Of a stretch of DNA of 32,347 nt, positions 1 through 9,990 are shown piece after piece. The DNA comes from an uncultured Oscillibacter sp. GTDB lineage: Bacteria > Bacillota > Clostridia > Oscillospirales > Oscillospiraceae. A program made the translations under genes and the position numbers. Position 1 is the stretch's first letter. Every line of letters begins with the position of its first letter. A model generated the notes under the pieces. The model searched no databases. It saw nothing but the letters and a program-made list of their open reading frames with translations, and had not been told where the DNA came from. The stretch covers positions 1-32,347 of the forward strand of contig CAJOHW010000016.1 in the NCBI GenBank assembly GCA_905234565.1, in the 5' to 3' direction.

Positions 1-6
1 AAACGC

Positions 7-2157
7 TTACTTTGCCCGCTGGCCCTGCTGTTCCTTGGCCCGGATCTCCCGCATGGCATCCCGGTGGGACAGGTTGATGCGGCCCTTCTCGTCGATCTCC
101 ATGACCTTGACCCACATCATGTCCCCCACCTTGCAGGCGTCCTCCACCCGCTCGATCCGGTGGTCCGCCAGACGGGAGATGTGGACCAGGCCGTCCTTGC
201 CGGGAGCCAGTTCCACGAAGGCCCCGAAAGCCATGAGCCGCACCACCCGGCCATAGTACAGGGAACCCACCTGGGGCACAAAGACGATGTCCTCAATGAA
301 CTTCTTGGCGGCGTCGCACCCGGCGGCGTCGGCGCAGGCGATATAGATGGAGCCGTCCTCGTTGATGTCGATTTTCGCCCCGGTGTCCGCCGTGATCTTC
401 TGAATCACGCTGCCGCCCTTACCGATGACCTCCCGGATCTTCTCCGGGTCGATGTGCATGGTCACCATCTTGGGGGCGAACCGGGAGACTTCCTTCCTGG
501 GCTCCGCAATGGCGGGGAGCATGATCTGGTCCAGGATCTCACACCGGGCGTCATAGGTGATGTCCAAAGCGTTGCGGATGATCTCCATGGTGAGGCCGTC
601 GTTTTTCAGGTCCATTTGAATGGCGGTGATGCCCTTCTTGGTGCCCGCCACCTTGAAGTCCATCTCCCCGTGGAAGTCCTCCACCCCCTGGATGTCGATG
701 AAGGTGGTGAAGGAGCCGTCGTCGTCCTGGATGAGGCCGCAGGAGATCCCGGCCACAGGGGCGGTAATGGGAACTCCGGCGTCCATAAGGGCCAGGGTGG
801 AACCGCAGACAGAACCCTGCGAGGTGGAACCGTTGGAGGAGAGCACCTCGCTGACCACCCGAATGGCGTAGGGGAAGGTATCCGTGTCCGGCAGGACGGG
901 GAGCAGGGCACGTTCCGCAAGAGCGCCGTGGCCAATCTCCCGCCGTCCCGGGGACCGGGCGGGCTTCGCCTCACCTACGGAGTAGGCGGGGAAGTTGTAG
1001 TGGTGCATATACCGTTTTTCCGTGTCCTCCCAGATGTTGTCCAGCTTTTGGTTCCCCGCCAGGGTATCCAGGGTGGCGATGGACAGCACCTGGGTCTGTC
1101 CCCGGGTAAAGAGACCGGAGCCGTGGACCCGGGGCAGGATCCCCACTTCCGCCGCTAAGGGACGGATCTCGTTTTTGGCCCGACCGTCCACCCGGTGGCC
1201 CTCTAAGAGCCAGGCCTTGACGATCTTCTTTTGCAGCTTATAAGTGAATTCTTCCAGATACTGTTCCAGTTCCGGGTGGGTGTCCTGGTAACGCTCCAGC
1301 CACTTGGCTACCATGGCGTTCCAGCGCTCCTCCCGGACGTTTTTGTCGTCCGTATCCATGGCGGCTTTCGCCTCGTCCAGGTACTCCGCCACGATGGCGT
1401 CAAACAGTTCCTGATCGAAGGCGGCGTGGGGATAGTCGAACTTAGGCTTGCCCACCTCCGCCACCATGCGGTTGATAAGCTCCACCTGCTTCTGGTTCTC
1501 CTCATGGGCCATTTGAATGGCCCGGAACATGGTGTCGTTGTCCACCTGATTGGCCCCGGCCTCGATCATGACCACTTTCTTTCCCGTGGACACCACGGTC
1601 ACGTCCAAGTCGGAGACTTTGCGCTGTTCACTGTTGGGGTTCAGCACCAGCTGTCCGTCCACCAGGCCCACTTTCAGGGCGCCCACCGGGCCGTTCCAGG
1701 GGATATCGGAAATCGCCAGGGCGGCGGAGGTGCCGATGAGGGCGGCGATCTCCGGGGAGCAGTCGTGTTCCACGCTCATGACCGTAGCCATGACGGACAC
1801 ATCGTTGCGGAAGTCGGAGGGGAACAGGGGGCGGATAGGCCGGTCAATGACCCGGGCAGTGAGAATGGCCTTCTCCGTGGGACGGCCCTCCCGGCGGGTG
1901 AAACTGCCGGGGATACGGCCTACGGAGTAGAGCTTCTCCTCAAAATCCACGCTCATGGGGAAGAAGTCGATGCCCTCCCGGGGCCGGGGGGCGGCGGTGA
2001 CGCACACCAGCACCCGGGTGTCGCCGTAGCCCACCATGACGGCGCCGTTGGCAAGTTCCGCCAGCTTGCCCACTTCCAGGGTCAAAGGCCGGCCCGCCAG
2101 GTCCATCTCATATTTTCTCTGGTTGGGGAAGGTTCTGTGTTTGATAATCGTTGCCAT
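7..2157 (-). CDS. pnp: Polyribonucleotide nucleotidyltransferase (PNPase)
   Basis: A 716-residue protein, full length for PNPase, the phosphorolytic 3'-5' exoribonuclease that degrades mRNA and releases nucleoside diphosphates. Visible in order are the first RNase PH-like domain (about 15-145), the helical linker domain, the second RNase PH domain (about 320-540, with FTRGQTQ and the [19 protein letters not shown] region), a KH domain (about 555-615, with [10 protein letters not shown]) and a C-terminal S1 domain (about 625-695, with [17 protein letters not shown] and GLVHIS). The ATG at 2157 follows AGGAGG at a good distance. The gene lies directly downstream of rpsO, the same order as in E. 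coli and Bacillus. The 239-base spacer holds two large hairpins that may control pnp by cleavage. The stop codon lies 6 bases inside the window edge, so the gene is complete. Confidence 0.97.
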   Translation of the reverse strand: MATIIKHRTFPNQRKYEMDLAGRPLTLEVGKLAELANGAVMVGYGDTRVLVCVTAAPRPREGIDFFPMSVDFEEKLYSVGRIPGSFTRREGRPTEKAILTARVIDRPIRPLFPSDFRNDVSVMATVMSVEHDCSPEIAALIGTSAALAISDIPWNGPVGALKVGLVDGQLVLNPNSEQRKVSDLDVTVVSTGKKVVMIEAGANQVDNDTMFRAIQMAHEENQKQVELINRMVAEVGKPKFDYPHAAFDQELFDAIVAEYLDEAKAAMDTDDKNVREERWNAMVAKWLERYQDTHPELEQYLEEFTYKLQKKIVKAWLLEGHRVDGRAKNEIRPLAAEVGILPRVHGSGLFTRGQTQVLSIATLDTLAGNQKLDNIWEDTEKRYMHHYNFPAYSVGEAKPARSPGRREIGHGALAERALLPVLPDTDTFPYAIRVVSEVLSSNGSTSQGSVCGSTLALMDAGVPITAPVAGISCGLIQDDDGSFTTFIDIQGVEDFHGEMDFKVAGTKKGITAIQMDLKNDGLTMEIIRNALDITYDARCEILDQIMLPAIAEPRKEVSRFAPKMVTMHIDPEKIREVIGKGGSVIQKITADTGAKIDINEDGSIYIACADAAGCDAAKKFIEDIVFVPQVGSLYYGRVVRLMAFGAFVELAPGKDGLVHISRLADHRIERVEDACKVGDMMWVKVMEIDEKGRINLSHRDAMREIRAKEQQGQRAK

Positions 2158-2210
2158 GGAGATCCTCCTGTAAAGTAGAATTTCCGCCGCCCTTCCACAG
2201 CCGCCTTTTC

Positions 2211-2273
2211 GTATTTGAAACCGGGTCCGATGCGTCGGACAGCGTGCCTTGGTTCAGGCCCGGTTTCAAACAC
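2211..2273 (-). promoter_or_regulatory. Cloverleaf-like hairpin in the pnp leader
   Basis: Arms 2211-2225 and 2259-2273 pair over 15 bp with one G-U type mismatch. The enclosed loop holds two smaller hairpins: GTCCGA-TGCG-TCGGAC (2225-2240) and GCCT-TGGTTC-AGGC (2246-2259). No T-run follows on the minus strand, so this is not a simple terminator. In E. coli a long hairpin in the pnp leader is cut by RNase III and then used by PNPase for autoregulation; the position here allows the same role, which is inference. Confidence 0.55.
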
Positions 2274-2330
2274 AAAAAGGTACGGATGCCCGGAAAGACG
2301 GGGTTGAGAACAAAGGATAAGGATTCGCGG

Positions 2331-2365
2331 AACGGGACGGCGGAAGCGCTTTCCGCCGTCCCGTT
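2331..2365 (-). promoter_or_regulatory. Perfect 15-bp hairpin after rpsO
   Basis: Arms 2331-2345 and 2351-2365 form a perfect GC-rich 15-bp stem with a 5-nt loop, 31 bases after the rpsO stop. There is no T-run on either side on either strand. It may be a 3' end stabiliser, a weak attenuator between rpsO and pnp, or an RNase III site. Confidence 0.55.
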
Positions 2366-2396
2366 GAAACTGTGGCTGATAACCGTGGGAAAATGC

Positions 2397-2663
2397 TTAC
2401 TTGCGGATGCCCAGTTTCGCAATCAGGGCGCGGTAGCGCTCAATGTCCTTGCGCTGGAGGTAGTCCAGCAGACTCCGGCGCTTGCCCACCATCTTCAACA
2501 GGCCCCGGTTGGAGTGCTTGTCCTGGGGATTGCGGCGCATATGCTCCGTGAGCACATTGATACGCTCGGTGAGAATGGCCACCTGGACCTCCGGGGAACC
2601 GGTGTCCTTGTCGTGGGTCTTGTTGGCGTCGATGATAGCGGTTTTCTGCTCTTTGCGCAGCAT
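2397..2663 (-). CDS. rpsO: 30S ribosomal protein S15
   Basis: An 88-residue protein matching S15, a primary 16S rRNA-binding protein of the small subunit. The family signatures [16 protein letters not shown] (about 20-35), [25 protein letters not shown] (about 42-66) and the C-terminal [11 protein letters not shown] are present, and the length is the usual one. A GTG four codons upstream is open, but AAAGGTGG sits 8 bases before the ATG at 2663 and overlaps that GTG, so the ATG is the start. A sigma-A type promoter lies about 110 bases upstream. The next gene in the same direction is pnp. Confidence 0.97.
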   Translation of the reverse strand: MLRKEQKTAIIDANKTHDKDTGSPEVQVAILTERINVLTEHMRRNPQDKHSNRGLLKMVGKRRSLLDYLQRKDIERYRALIAKLGIRK

Positions 2664-2775
2664 GGGAAAGTCCACCTTTCTGAATCATATTTCCGCGAAG
2701 CCGCGTCCCGGGACAGAGTGGGATCCGCGAAACGCAGCTCTGGGTTCCTGCGCGGTTACGAAACGCGCATGACGG

Positions 2776-2804
2776 ATCATATCACAACTTGGACGGGTTG
2801 TAAA
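2776..2804 (-). promoter_or_regulatory. Sigma-A promoter for rpsO-pnp
   Basis: On the minus strand TTTACA (2799-2804) and TATGAT (2776-2781) are separated by 17 bases. The predicted start is near 2769, giving a leader of about 105 nt before rpsO. Confidence 0.65.
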
Positions 2805-2847
2805 GTAAAAAATTGAACTACGGGGAGAAGAAAAAGACAGCGTGAAA

Positions 2848-2875
2848 CGCCGGAGAAGCAAAAGCCTCTCCGGCG
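2848..2875 (-). terminator. Terminator after pfkA
   Basis: On the minus strand CGCCGGAGA pairs with TCTCCGGCG around a short GC-extended loop with one mismatch. It is followed by GTTTCACGCTGTCTTTTT, a T-rich but interrupted tail. It lies 46 bases after the pfkA stop. Confidence 0.6.
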
Positions 2876-2921
2876 CTTGTACGTGACAAATTGATCCCGG
2901 TTTTTTCGGGTATGTGCGTAC

Positions 2922-3980
2922 TTATCCCCTGGGCACCCGGTTTTGCAGGGCTTCCAGCACCTCATAGCGCTCCATCTGCACGGACTTGTTCATCTGCAGG
3001 GCGTCCTCAATGGGATGCTCCACGATCTTTCCGGCAGAGGTGCCGATGATAACATTGGGACGGCCCTCCGCAATGGCCCGGACCGCGCAGTATCCCATAC
3101 GGCTGGCCACTTCACGGTCCCGGGCGGAGGGCTTTCCGCCCCGCTGGAGATGCCCCAGCACCGTCACCGTGGGCTTGATGCCGATGGCCTCCTGCACCTT
3201 GGCCCCCAGGTCGAAGGTGGTCTTAATCTCCTCGCCCATCTTCCGGTCCATGCACACGCCCTCGGCCACCACCACCATAAAGTGGGTGTTGCCCACCAGC
3301 CGGGCCTGCCGGATGGGTTCGATGAGATCCCGCTCAAAGTCCAGATCCCGCTCCGGCAGCAACACTGCCGTAGCGCCTACGCTGATGCCCACATACAGGG
3401 CCAGGAATCCCGCCCGGCGGCCCATGACTTCCACCAGAGAGCAGCGCTCATGAGAGGACATGGTGTCCCGCAGCCGGTCCACACAGGTGATGGCGGTGTT
3501 GCAGGCGGTGTCAAAGCCGATGGTATAGTTGGAGCAGCCCACATCGTTGTCGATGGTGGCGGGGATCCCCACCACGGGCACTCCCAGGCGGGACAGTTCC
3601 AGGCCCCCCCGGAAGGTGCCGTCGCCGCCGATGGCGATCACGGCGTCCAGCCCCAGGAGGCGGCAGGTCCGCACGGCGTGCCGACGCCCCTCCTCCGTCA
3701 TAAACTCCTCGCTGCGGGCGGTATACAGCACCGTGCCGCCCCGGGACAGGATGTGGCTGACCTCCTGGCCGTGCATGACCACGAAGTCGCTGTTGATGAG
3801 GCCGTTCCAGCCCCGCCGGATGCCCACGCACTCAATGCCCCGGGTGATGCAGGCCCGGACCACTGCCCGGACCGCCGCGTTCATGCCCGGCGCGTCCCCG
3901 CCGCTGGTCAGTACCCCAACGCGCCGGATGCCGCTGGGATTGCCCCGGATGTCCTCGATCCTCGTGATTTCCTCGCTCAT
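2922..3980 (-). CDS. pfkA: ATP-dependent 6-phosphofructokinase
   Basis: A 352-residue protein that phosphorylates fructose 6-phosphate to fructose 1,6-bisphosphate in glycolysis. The nucleotide loop GVLTSGGDAPGMNA (about 22-35), GGDGTFRGG (about 117-125), PATIDNDV with the catalytic Asp (about 139-146), the VEVMGRRAGFLA substrate loop (about 183-194) and VLGHLQRGG (about 274-282) are all visible. Gly rather than Asp in GGDGT, and the absence of a TKTIDND motif, favour ATP over pyrophosphate as the phosphoryl donor. An N-terminal extension of about 18 residues precedes the usual start of the fold. ATG 3980 has AAGGGGAG upstream. It is the last gene of a minus-strand run that includes a nucleotide-kinase-like protein and signalling proteins. 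Being ~30 residues longer than the 320-residue E. coli enzyme is common in this family. Confidence 0.94.
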   Translation of the reverse strand: MSEEITRIEDIRGNPSGIRRVGVLTSGGDAPGMNAAVRAVVRACITRGIECVGIRRGWNGLINSDFVVMHGQEVSHILSRGGTVLYTARSEEFMTEEGRRHAVRTCRLLGLDAVIAIGGDGTFRGGLELSRLGVPVVGIPATIDNDVGCSNYTIGFDTACNTAITCVDRLRDTMSSHERCSLVEVMGRRAGFLALYVGISVGATAVLLPERDLDFERDLIEPIRQARLVGNTHFMVVVAEGVCMDRKMGEEIKTTFDLGAKVQEAIGIKPTVTVLGHLQRGGKPSARDREVASRMGYCAVRAIAEGRPNVIIGTSAGKIVEHPIEDALQMNKSVQMERYEVLEALQNRVPRG

Positions 3981-4075
3981 TCATAACTCCCCTTCCGTTG
4001 AATCAGCCGGATTCCTCCGGATTCTCTTCGCGCTTTTGCCTTGCGTGCGGAGGATAGCAGGACTTGCGCAAGTCC

Positions 4076-4732
4076 TTATCCCCTCTGTTCCGTGGGATCG
4101 GCCTCCGTGGGGCTGGGAACCGGGTGTTCCTTCTGGGCCACAATCGTGCGGATCAGTTCCACCGTGCCTCCCAGGCCAAGGGAACTGGAATTCAGGCAGA
4201 AGTCATAGCTCTCCACCGCCCCCCACCGCTGGGAGGAGTAGTACTCATAGTAGGAGGCCCGCCGACGGTCCGTCTTTTGAATCAGGACCCGGGCCTTTTC
4301 CGGCGTCAGATTCTGCCGTTTGGCAACCCGCGCCACCCGGTCTTTCATGGGGGCGGAGATAAAGAGGCTCAGGAGGTTGGGATCGTCCGCCAGGGCATAG
4401 TCCGCGCAGCGGCCGATAATGACGCAGGGGCCCTGGGACGCCAGCTGCCGGACTGTGTCGAACGTAGCCAGATACACCTGCTGTTCCAAAGAATCCCCCG
4501 CGCCGGTGCCGGGCAGGGAGAAGATGTAGGAGTCCATGGCGATGGAGTACAGCAGGCTCTTGGGACGCTCGTCGAAACTCTCGAAGATCTTCTCGGACAG
4601 GCCGCTCTTTTTCGCGGCCTCCTTCATCAGTTCCTTGTCATAGCAGGGGATTTGCAGTTCCTTGGCCACGCGGATGCCGATTTCCTTGCCGCCGCTGCCA
4701 AACTGCCGTCCAATGGTGATGACCGTGTTCAT
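4076..4732 (-). CDS. Cytidylate kinase-like family protein
   Basis: A 218-residue P-loop protein. The N-terminus MNTVITIGRQFGSGGKEIG holds the Walker A-like loop (about 8-17). Further on are IIGRCADYAL (about 107-116), the helix DRVARVAKRQNLTPEKARVLIQKTDRRRASYYEYY, which matches the LID-type Arg-rich segment of cytidylate-kinase-like proteins, and YDFCLNSSSLG near the end. This is the AAA/cytidylate-kinase-like family common in Firmicutes; its substrate is not well established, so CMP kinase activity is not claimed. An open frame extends 29 codons upstream, but GAAGGAGG sits 8 bases before ATG 4732. The upstream spacer holds one copy of a 68-bp dispersed repeat. An 18-bp palindrome (4061-4078) overlaps the stop codon. 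Confidence 0.85.
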   Translation of the reverse strand: MNTVITIGRQFGSGGKEIGIRVAKELQIPCYDKELMKEAAKKSGLSEKIFESFDERPKSLLYSIAMDSYIFSLPGTGAGDSLEQQVYLATFDTVRQLASQGPCVIIGRCADYALADDPNLLSLFISAPMKDRVARVAKRQNLTPEKARVLIQKTDRRRASYYEYYSSQRWGAVESYDFCLNSSSLGLGGTVELIRTIVAQKEHPVPSPTEADPTEQRG

Positions 4733-4765
4733 CCTTGGAAACCTCCTTCTCTCCATGTTATACTC

Positions 4766-4833
4766 GTGAGCGATAAGATTTACCTTCAGTTGCCGTGCCA
4801 GTGACCTAAAACGCGGCAAATCTTAAAGAGCGC
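4766..4833 (-). repeat. Dispersed 68-bp intergenic repeat, copy A
   Basis: Read on the minus strand, this runs from GCGCTCTTT to CGCTCAC and contains the core GGTCACTGGCACGGCAAC. It aligns without gaps to copy C (16023-16090) with about 10 differences in 68. Its arms AAGATTTGCC and GGTAAATCTT are inverted repeats around a 30-base centre. It lies between the hpt gene and the cytidylate-kinase-like gene. Confidence 0.85.
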
Positions 4834-4860
4834 GAGTAGAAAAGGGCGCGGGGAAAAACC

Positions 4861-5229
4861 TCAGCCCGCCGCGAACTCCCGGATCCCCGCGATGGTACGC
4901 TCGTACTGGGCTTTCAGTTCCGCGAACCGCCGGTCCAGTTCCTCCGGGGACATGGAGGGGGTGTGTCCGGGACGGAATTCCTCCGCGATGTCGCTGGCCA
5001 TTTGAGACAGGCGGTCAAACCCTAAATTGGCGCTGACGCCTTTCAGGGCGTGGGCCCCCTCAAACATCCCCGCGGGGTCCCCGGCCTCTTTGGCCGCCAG
5101 GAGCTTGTCACAGGACTTCTCGTCCAAAAATTTCACCACAAATTTTCCGATCAGGCGGTCCATCTGCAAAATTTTCTTGGCGCTGTCGTAATTCCCGCCG
5201 ATGTTCTCATACAGTTCCTGGGTTGTCAT
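4861..5229 (-). CDS. Hpt (histidine phosphotransfer) domain protein
   Basis: A 122-residue single-domain protein. The Hpt signature EGAHALKGVSANLGFDRLSQM is present, with phosphoacceptor His60. The chain is otherwise helical and matches the four-helix Hpt fold in length. It probably shuttles phosphoryl groups between a hybrid histidine kinase and a receiver domain. No kinase is encoded nearby; the gene directly upstream encodes a receiver-EAL protein that is the natural candidate partner. GGAGGAA lies just before ATG 5229; an upstream open extension (to 5292) would overlap the previous gene and lacks a clear ribosome site. The spacing to the upstream gene is 53 bases, consistent with co-transcription. 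Confidence 0.88.
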   Translation of the reverse strand: MTTQELYENIGGNYDSAKKILQMDRLIGKFVVKFLDEKSCDKLLAAKEAGDPAGMFEGAHALKGVSANLGFDRLSQMASDIAEEFRPGHTPSMSPEELDRRFAELKAQYERTIAGIREFAAG

Positions 5230-5282
5230 GGCAATTCCTCCACATTCTCCGGACAGAACCCTTCCGGATCCTCCCCTTGTAT

Positions 5283-6941
5283 TTACGCGCAATGGGCGGC
5301 CAGATATTCCTCAAACTCCCGCCCCGGCAGGGGTTTGGAGTAATAGTACCCCTGGATGTAGTCGCAGCCCAGCACCTTCAGCGCGGAGACCTGTTCCGCC
5401 GTCTCCACGCCCTCCGCCACGGTTTTCAGACGCATACCGTCCGCCAGGAGCGTAGCGAACCGGAGGATGCCGTAGTCATGGGTGGCGGTGGCCTGACGGA
5501 TGATGCTCATATCCAGTTTCATCACGTCCAGGGTCAGGGTGTTCAGGGACGTGAGGGAGGAGTATCCGGAGCCGAAGTCGTCCAGTTCAATGATAAAGCC
5601 GTTGTTGTGCAGGTCTTCCAGAGTTTTCGCAATCCGCCCGGGGTTGTCCCCGTAGATGGACTCCGTCAGCTCAATGTGCAGCAGGGAGTGGTCCAGCTCA
5701 TACCGGTCCGCCAAAGCCGCGATGTGCCCCGCAAGATCCGGCACCTCAAAGTCCATACGGGAGACGTTCACGGAGATAGGCACCGCCTTAAATCCGCCGT
5801 CCAGCAGACGCCGCAGCTCCCGGCACACCTCCTCCCAGATGTAGAAGTCCAGGCGGGTGATAAAGCCGTTGCGCTCAAAGAGGGGGATGAACATTCCGGG
5901 GCTGATGAAGCCCAGCTGGGGGTGGATCCAGCGGACAAGGGCCTCCGCGCCTCCGGTGGTGTCCGTGGCCAGGCTGTGCTTGGGCTGGTAATAGATCTGG
6001 AACTCCCCGTTCTGGATGGCGGGCTCCGCGTACTCCACGATCTGATGCTCTTGCAGCTGAATGCGGCGCATTTCGTCGTCATACACCGCCACGCTGACGT
6101 TGAAGCGGCCCTTGATCCGCCGCAGGGCCAGGGTGGCGTGGTCGCAGCTGCCGGACACCGGGGTGTCCCGGTCGATGTCCTGGATCACGCCGTATTTCAG
6201 GTTGAAGTGGATGGGCTGGCCCTCCTGCAAATCCGCTTGCAGCAGTTCCCGCCAGTCCCCCTCCTGGTGCTCCGCCAGAAACGCGAACACGTCCGGCCCA
6301 ATCCGCCCGCCAAACACCACGCCGGGGATGATCCCGGGGACCTTTTCGGCTAAGTACCGCAGGAAGTTGTCGCACTGGTCCCGGCCGTAGTGCTCGTTCA
6401 GGGTGCGGAAGTTGTCCACGTCGCTGCACACGATGTCGTAGTGCTTGTCCCCATTGCCTTGGAGCAGCAGTTCCACATTGTGGAAGAAGAACTCCTTGCT
6501 GTAAAGGCCCGTCAGGCTGTCCCGTTCCAAGCGGTTGAGCATGGCGGCGGATTCCCGCAGACGGATGACGCTCTTGATGCGGTTTTTCACCACCTCGATG
6601 TTGTAGGGTTTCGTCACGAAGTCCGTGGCCCCCATTTCCAGGCAGTGGATCTCGTCGTCCACAGAGTCGCTGGCGGTCATCATAATCACGGGCACAGAGT
6701 CAAACCGCCCGTCCTTCTGCCGCCGTTCCAAAAACTCAAAGCCATCGCACACCGGCATATACACGTCCAGCAGCACCGCGGAGACCTTGCCGTTGGCCTC
6801 CTCCAAGCGCTGCAATCCCACCAGGCCGTTTTCCGCTTGAAGAACCTCAAACTCGTCCATCAGGAGATCGCACAGGATCTCCCGGTTCATCTCGTTGTCC
6901 TCCACCACCAGGACGGTCCGCATTTCAGAAAAACTGTCCAT
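5283..6941 (-). CDS. Response regulator with degenerate GGDEF and intact EAL domains (likely c-di-GMP phosphodiesterase)
   Basis: A 552-residue three-domain protein. The receiver domain (about 7-125) has acidic pocket VEDN, phosphoacceptor Asp59 (LLDVYMP), the conserved Thr/Ser region MMTAS and Lys111 (TKPYN). A GGDEF-like domain (about 140-290) begins with the typical DSLTGLYSKEFF, but its active-site loop reads GRIGPDVF in place of RxGGDEF, so cyclase activity is unlikely. The EAL domain (about 300-550) keeps EALVRW (333-338), NVSR, ELTES, LDDFGSGYSSL, KLD, AEGVET and QGYYYSKPL, so c-di-GMP hydrolysis is expected. The degenerate GGDEF may be a GTP sensor or scaffold. The Hpt gene follows immediately, suggesting phosphorelay input. 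ATG 6941 follows GGGAGGG. A promoter lies about 170 bases upstream. Confidence 0.92.
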   Translation of the reverse strand: MDSFSEMRTVLVVEDNEMNREILCDLLMDEFEVLQAENGLVGLQRLEEANGKVSAVLLDVYMPVCDGFEFLERRQKDGRFDSVPVIMMTASDSVDDEIHCLEMGATDFVTKPYNIEVVKNRIKSVIRLRESAAMLNRLERDSLTGLYSKEFFFHNVELLLQGNGDKHYDIVCSDVDNFRTLNEHYGRDQCDNFLRYLAEKVPGIIPGVVFGGRIGPDVFAFLAEHQEGDWRELLQADLQEGQPIHFNLKYGVIQDIDRDTPVSGSCDHATLALRRIKGRFNVSVAVYDDEMRRIQLQEHQIVEYAEPAIQNGEFQIYYQPKHSLATDTTGGAEALVRWIHPQLGFISPGMFIPLFERNGFITRLDFYIWEEVCRELRRLLDGGFKAVPISVNVSRMDFEVPDLAGHIAALADRYELDHSLLHIELTESIYGDNPGRIAKTLEDLHNNGFIIELDDFGSGYSSLTSLNTLTLDVMKLDMSIIRQATATHDYGILRFATLLADGMRLKTVAEGVETAEQVSALKVLGCDYIQGYYYSKPLPGREFEEYLAAHCA

Positions 6942-6969
6942 CTTTTACCAGCCCTCCCGTTTTTTACCC

Positions 6970-7050
6970 GCGCTCTTAAAAGATTTGCCACATTTCAAGT
7001 CACTGGCACCGCACCTGATGGGAAATCTTATCGTTCTTACCGTTCACAAG
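6970..7050 (+). repeat. Dispersed intergenic repeat, copy B
   Basis: It shares the start GCGCTCTT, the core GTCACTGGCAC and the end GGGAAATCTTATCGTTC with copies A and C. It has one extra base near the left end and a small insertion near the right end that partly repeats CGTTC. It would lie in the 5' leader of the receiver-EAL mRNA, in antisense orientation. Confidence 0.8.
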
Positions 7051-7108
7051 TATTGAGCCGTCTGCCGTCCCACAGGAAAGCCGCTGCGCGGCAAACATAT
7101 TGGCAACA

Positions 7109-7137
7109 AGTATACCCCATCTTCTCCCAAAATGCAA
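7109..7137 (-). promoter_or_regulatory. Promoter for the receiver-EAL gene
   Basis: On the minus strand TTGCAT (7132-7137) and TATACT (7109-7114) are 17 bases apart. The predicted transcript would have a leader of about 160 nt that includes repeat copy B. Confidence 0.6.
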
Positions 7138-7197
7138 GCCACTCTTTCGCTTTTCCCTCCCCTTTCCCTGCAAAAAGTTTCGGCGTTCCTCTATCGT

Positions 7198-7255
7198 GGA
7201 AAAAACAGAAAAGCAACACGGGACACGCCGCTTTGACAGCATCGCGTCCCGTGTT
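7198..7255 (-). terminator. Terminator of the ATP synthase operon
   Basis: On the minus strand AACACGGGACGCG (7255-7243) pairs with CGTGTCCCGTGTT (7227-7215) with one G-U or mismatch, followed by GCTTTTCTGTTTTTT. It lies 26 bases after the atpC stop. Confidence 0.8.
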
Positions 7256-7280
7256 AAAAAATACCTCTTTGGATTTGCTT

Positions 7281-7690
7281 TTACAGATGCCGGTCCGCCG
7301 CTTTCAGGCGGTTCATGGCCCGGGACAGATTGGCCTGGGTCTGCAAGTACTCCTGCCAGCTCTGCTTGTGGAGCAGTTCTTCCCGGGCCTGTTCCGCCGC
7401 ACGGCGGGCCCGGGCCAGGTCGATCTCGTCCGGACGCTCGGCGCTGTCCACCAGCACCAGCACGTCGTTCTCCTTCACCCGGACCAGGCCGTGGCTCACC
7501 AGGGCCGTCAGCTGTTCCCCGTCCTCTTTCGTATAGCGCACCTCTCCCGGCACCACCGCCGTCACCAGGGGCACATGGCGGGCCAGAATCCCCACATCGC
7601 CGTCGATGGTGGGCAGTACCAGGGACACACAGGGGCCCTGATAGAAATTCCGGTCCGCTGAGAGGATGTGTACCTGGAACACCTCCGCCA

Positions 7691-7691
<1 letters not shown>
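7281..7691 (-). CDS. atpC: ATP synthase F1 subunit epsilon
   Basis: A 136-residue central-stalk subunit that couples gamma to the c-ring and can inhibit ATP hydrolysis. The N-terminal beta sandwich is recognised by FQVHILSADRNFYQG, the LPTIDGDVGILARHVPLVTAV motif and the HGLVRVKENDVLVLVDSAE stretch (about 67-85). The C-terminal helical hairpin (about 90-136) is present, so the inhibitory segment may be functional. The ATG shares its A with the atpD stop codon (TAATG), and GGAGG lies within the end of atpD, so translation is coupled. It is the last gene of the operon, followed by a strong terminator. Confidence 0.96.

Positions 7692-9989
<2,298 letters not shown>

Positions 9990-9990
<1 letters not shown>

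Larger units (their letters stand above)
6942..7280. other. 339-base intergenic region between atpC and the receiver-EAL gene
   Basis: No credible gene was seen; short open frames here lack a ribosome site and recognisable products. It holds the leader and promoter of the receiver-EAL gene (minus strand), repeat copy B within that leader, a small hairpin near 7080-7094 and the ATP operon terminator. Confidence 0.7.

Noticed and set aside
64-1158. Long plus-strand open frame of 364 codons opposite pnp
   Set aside because: It is the antisense of a clear PNPase gene in GC-rich DNA, is full of His/Gly/Val repeats typical of shadow frames and has no ribosome site. The same applies to other long frames opposite pfkA, the atp genes, proS and the rnf genes.
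4061-4078. 18-bp palindrome AGGACTTGCGCAAGTCCT at the end of the cytidylate-kinase-like gene
   Set aside because: It has no T-run on either strand and overlaps the stop codon, so it was not called a terminator; it may be a chance palindrome or a weak 3' structure.
4733-4860. Promoter for the cytidylate-kinase-like gene within or beside repeat copy A
   Set aside because: A TATAAC is present on the minus strand near 4758-4763, but no acceptable -35 box lies at the right distance.
7000-7242. 80-codon minus-strand frame between atpC and the receiver-EAL gene
   Set aside because: It spans the promoter, the repeat copy B and the ATP operon terminator, has no good ribosome site and its product has no recognisable features.
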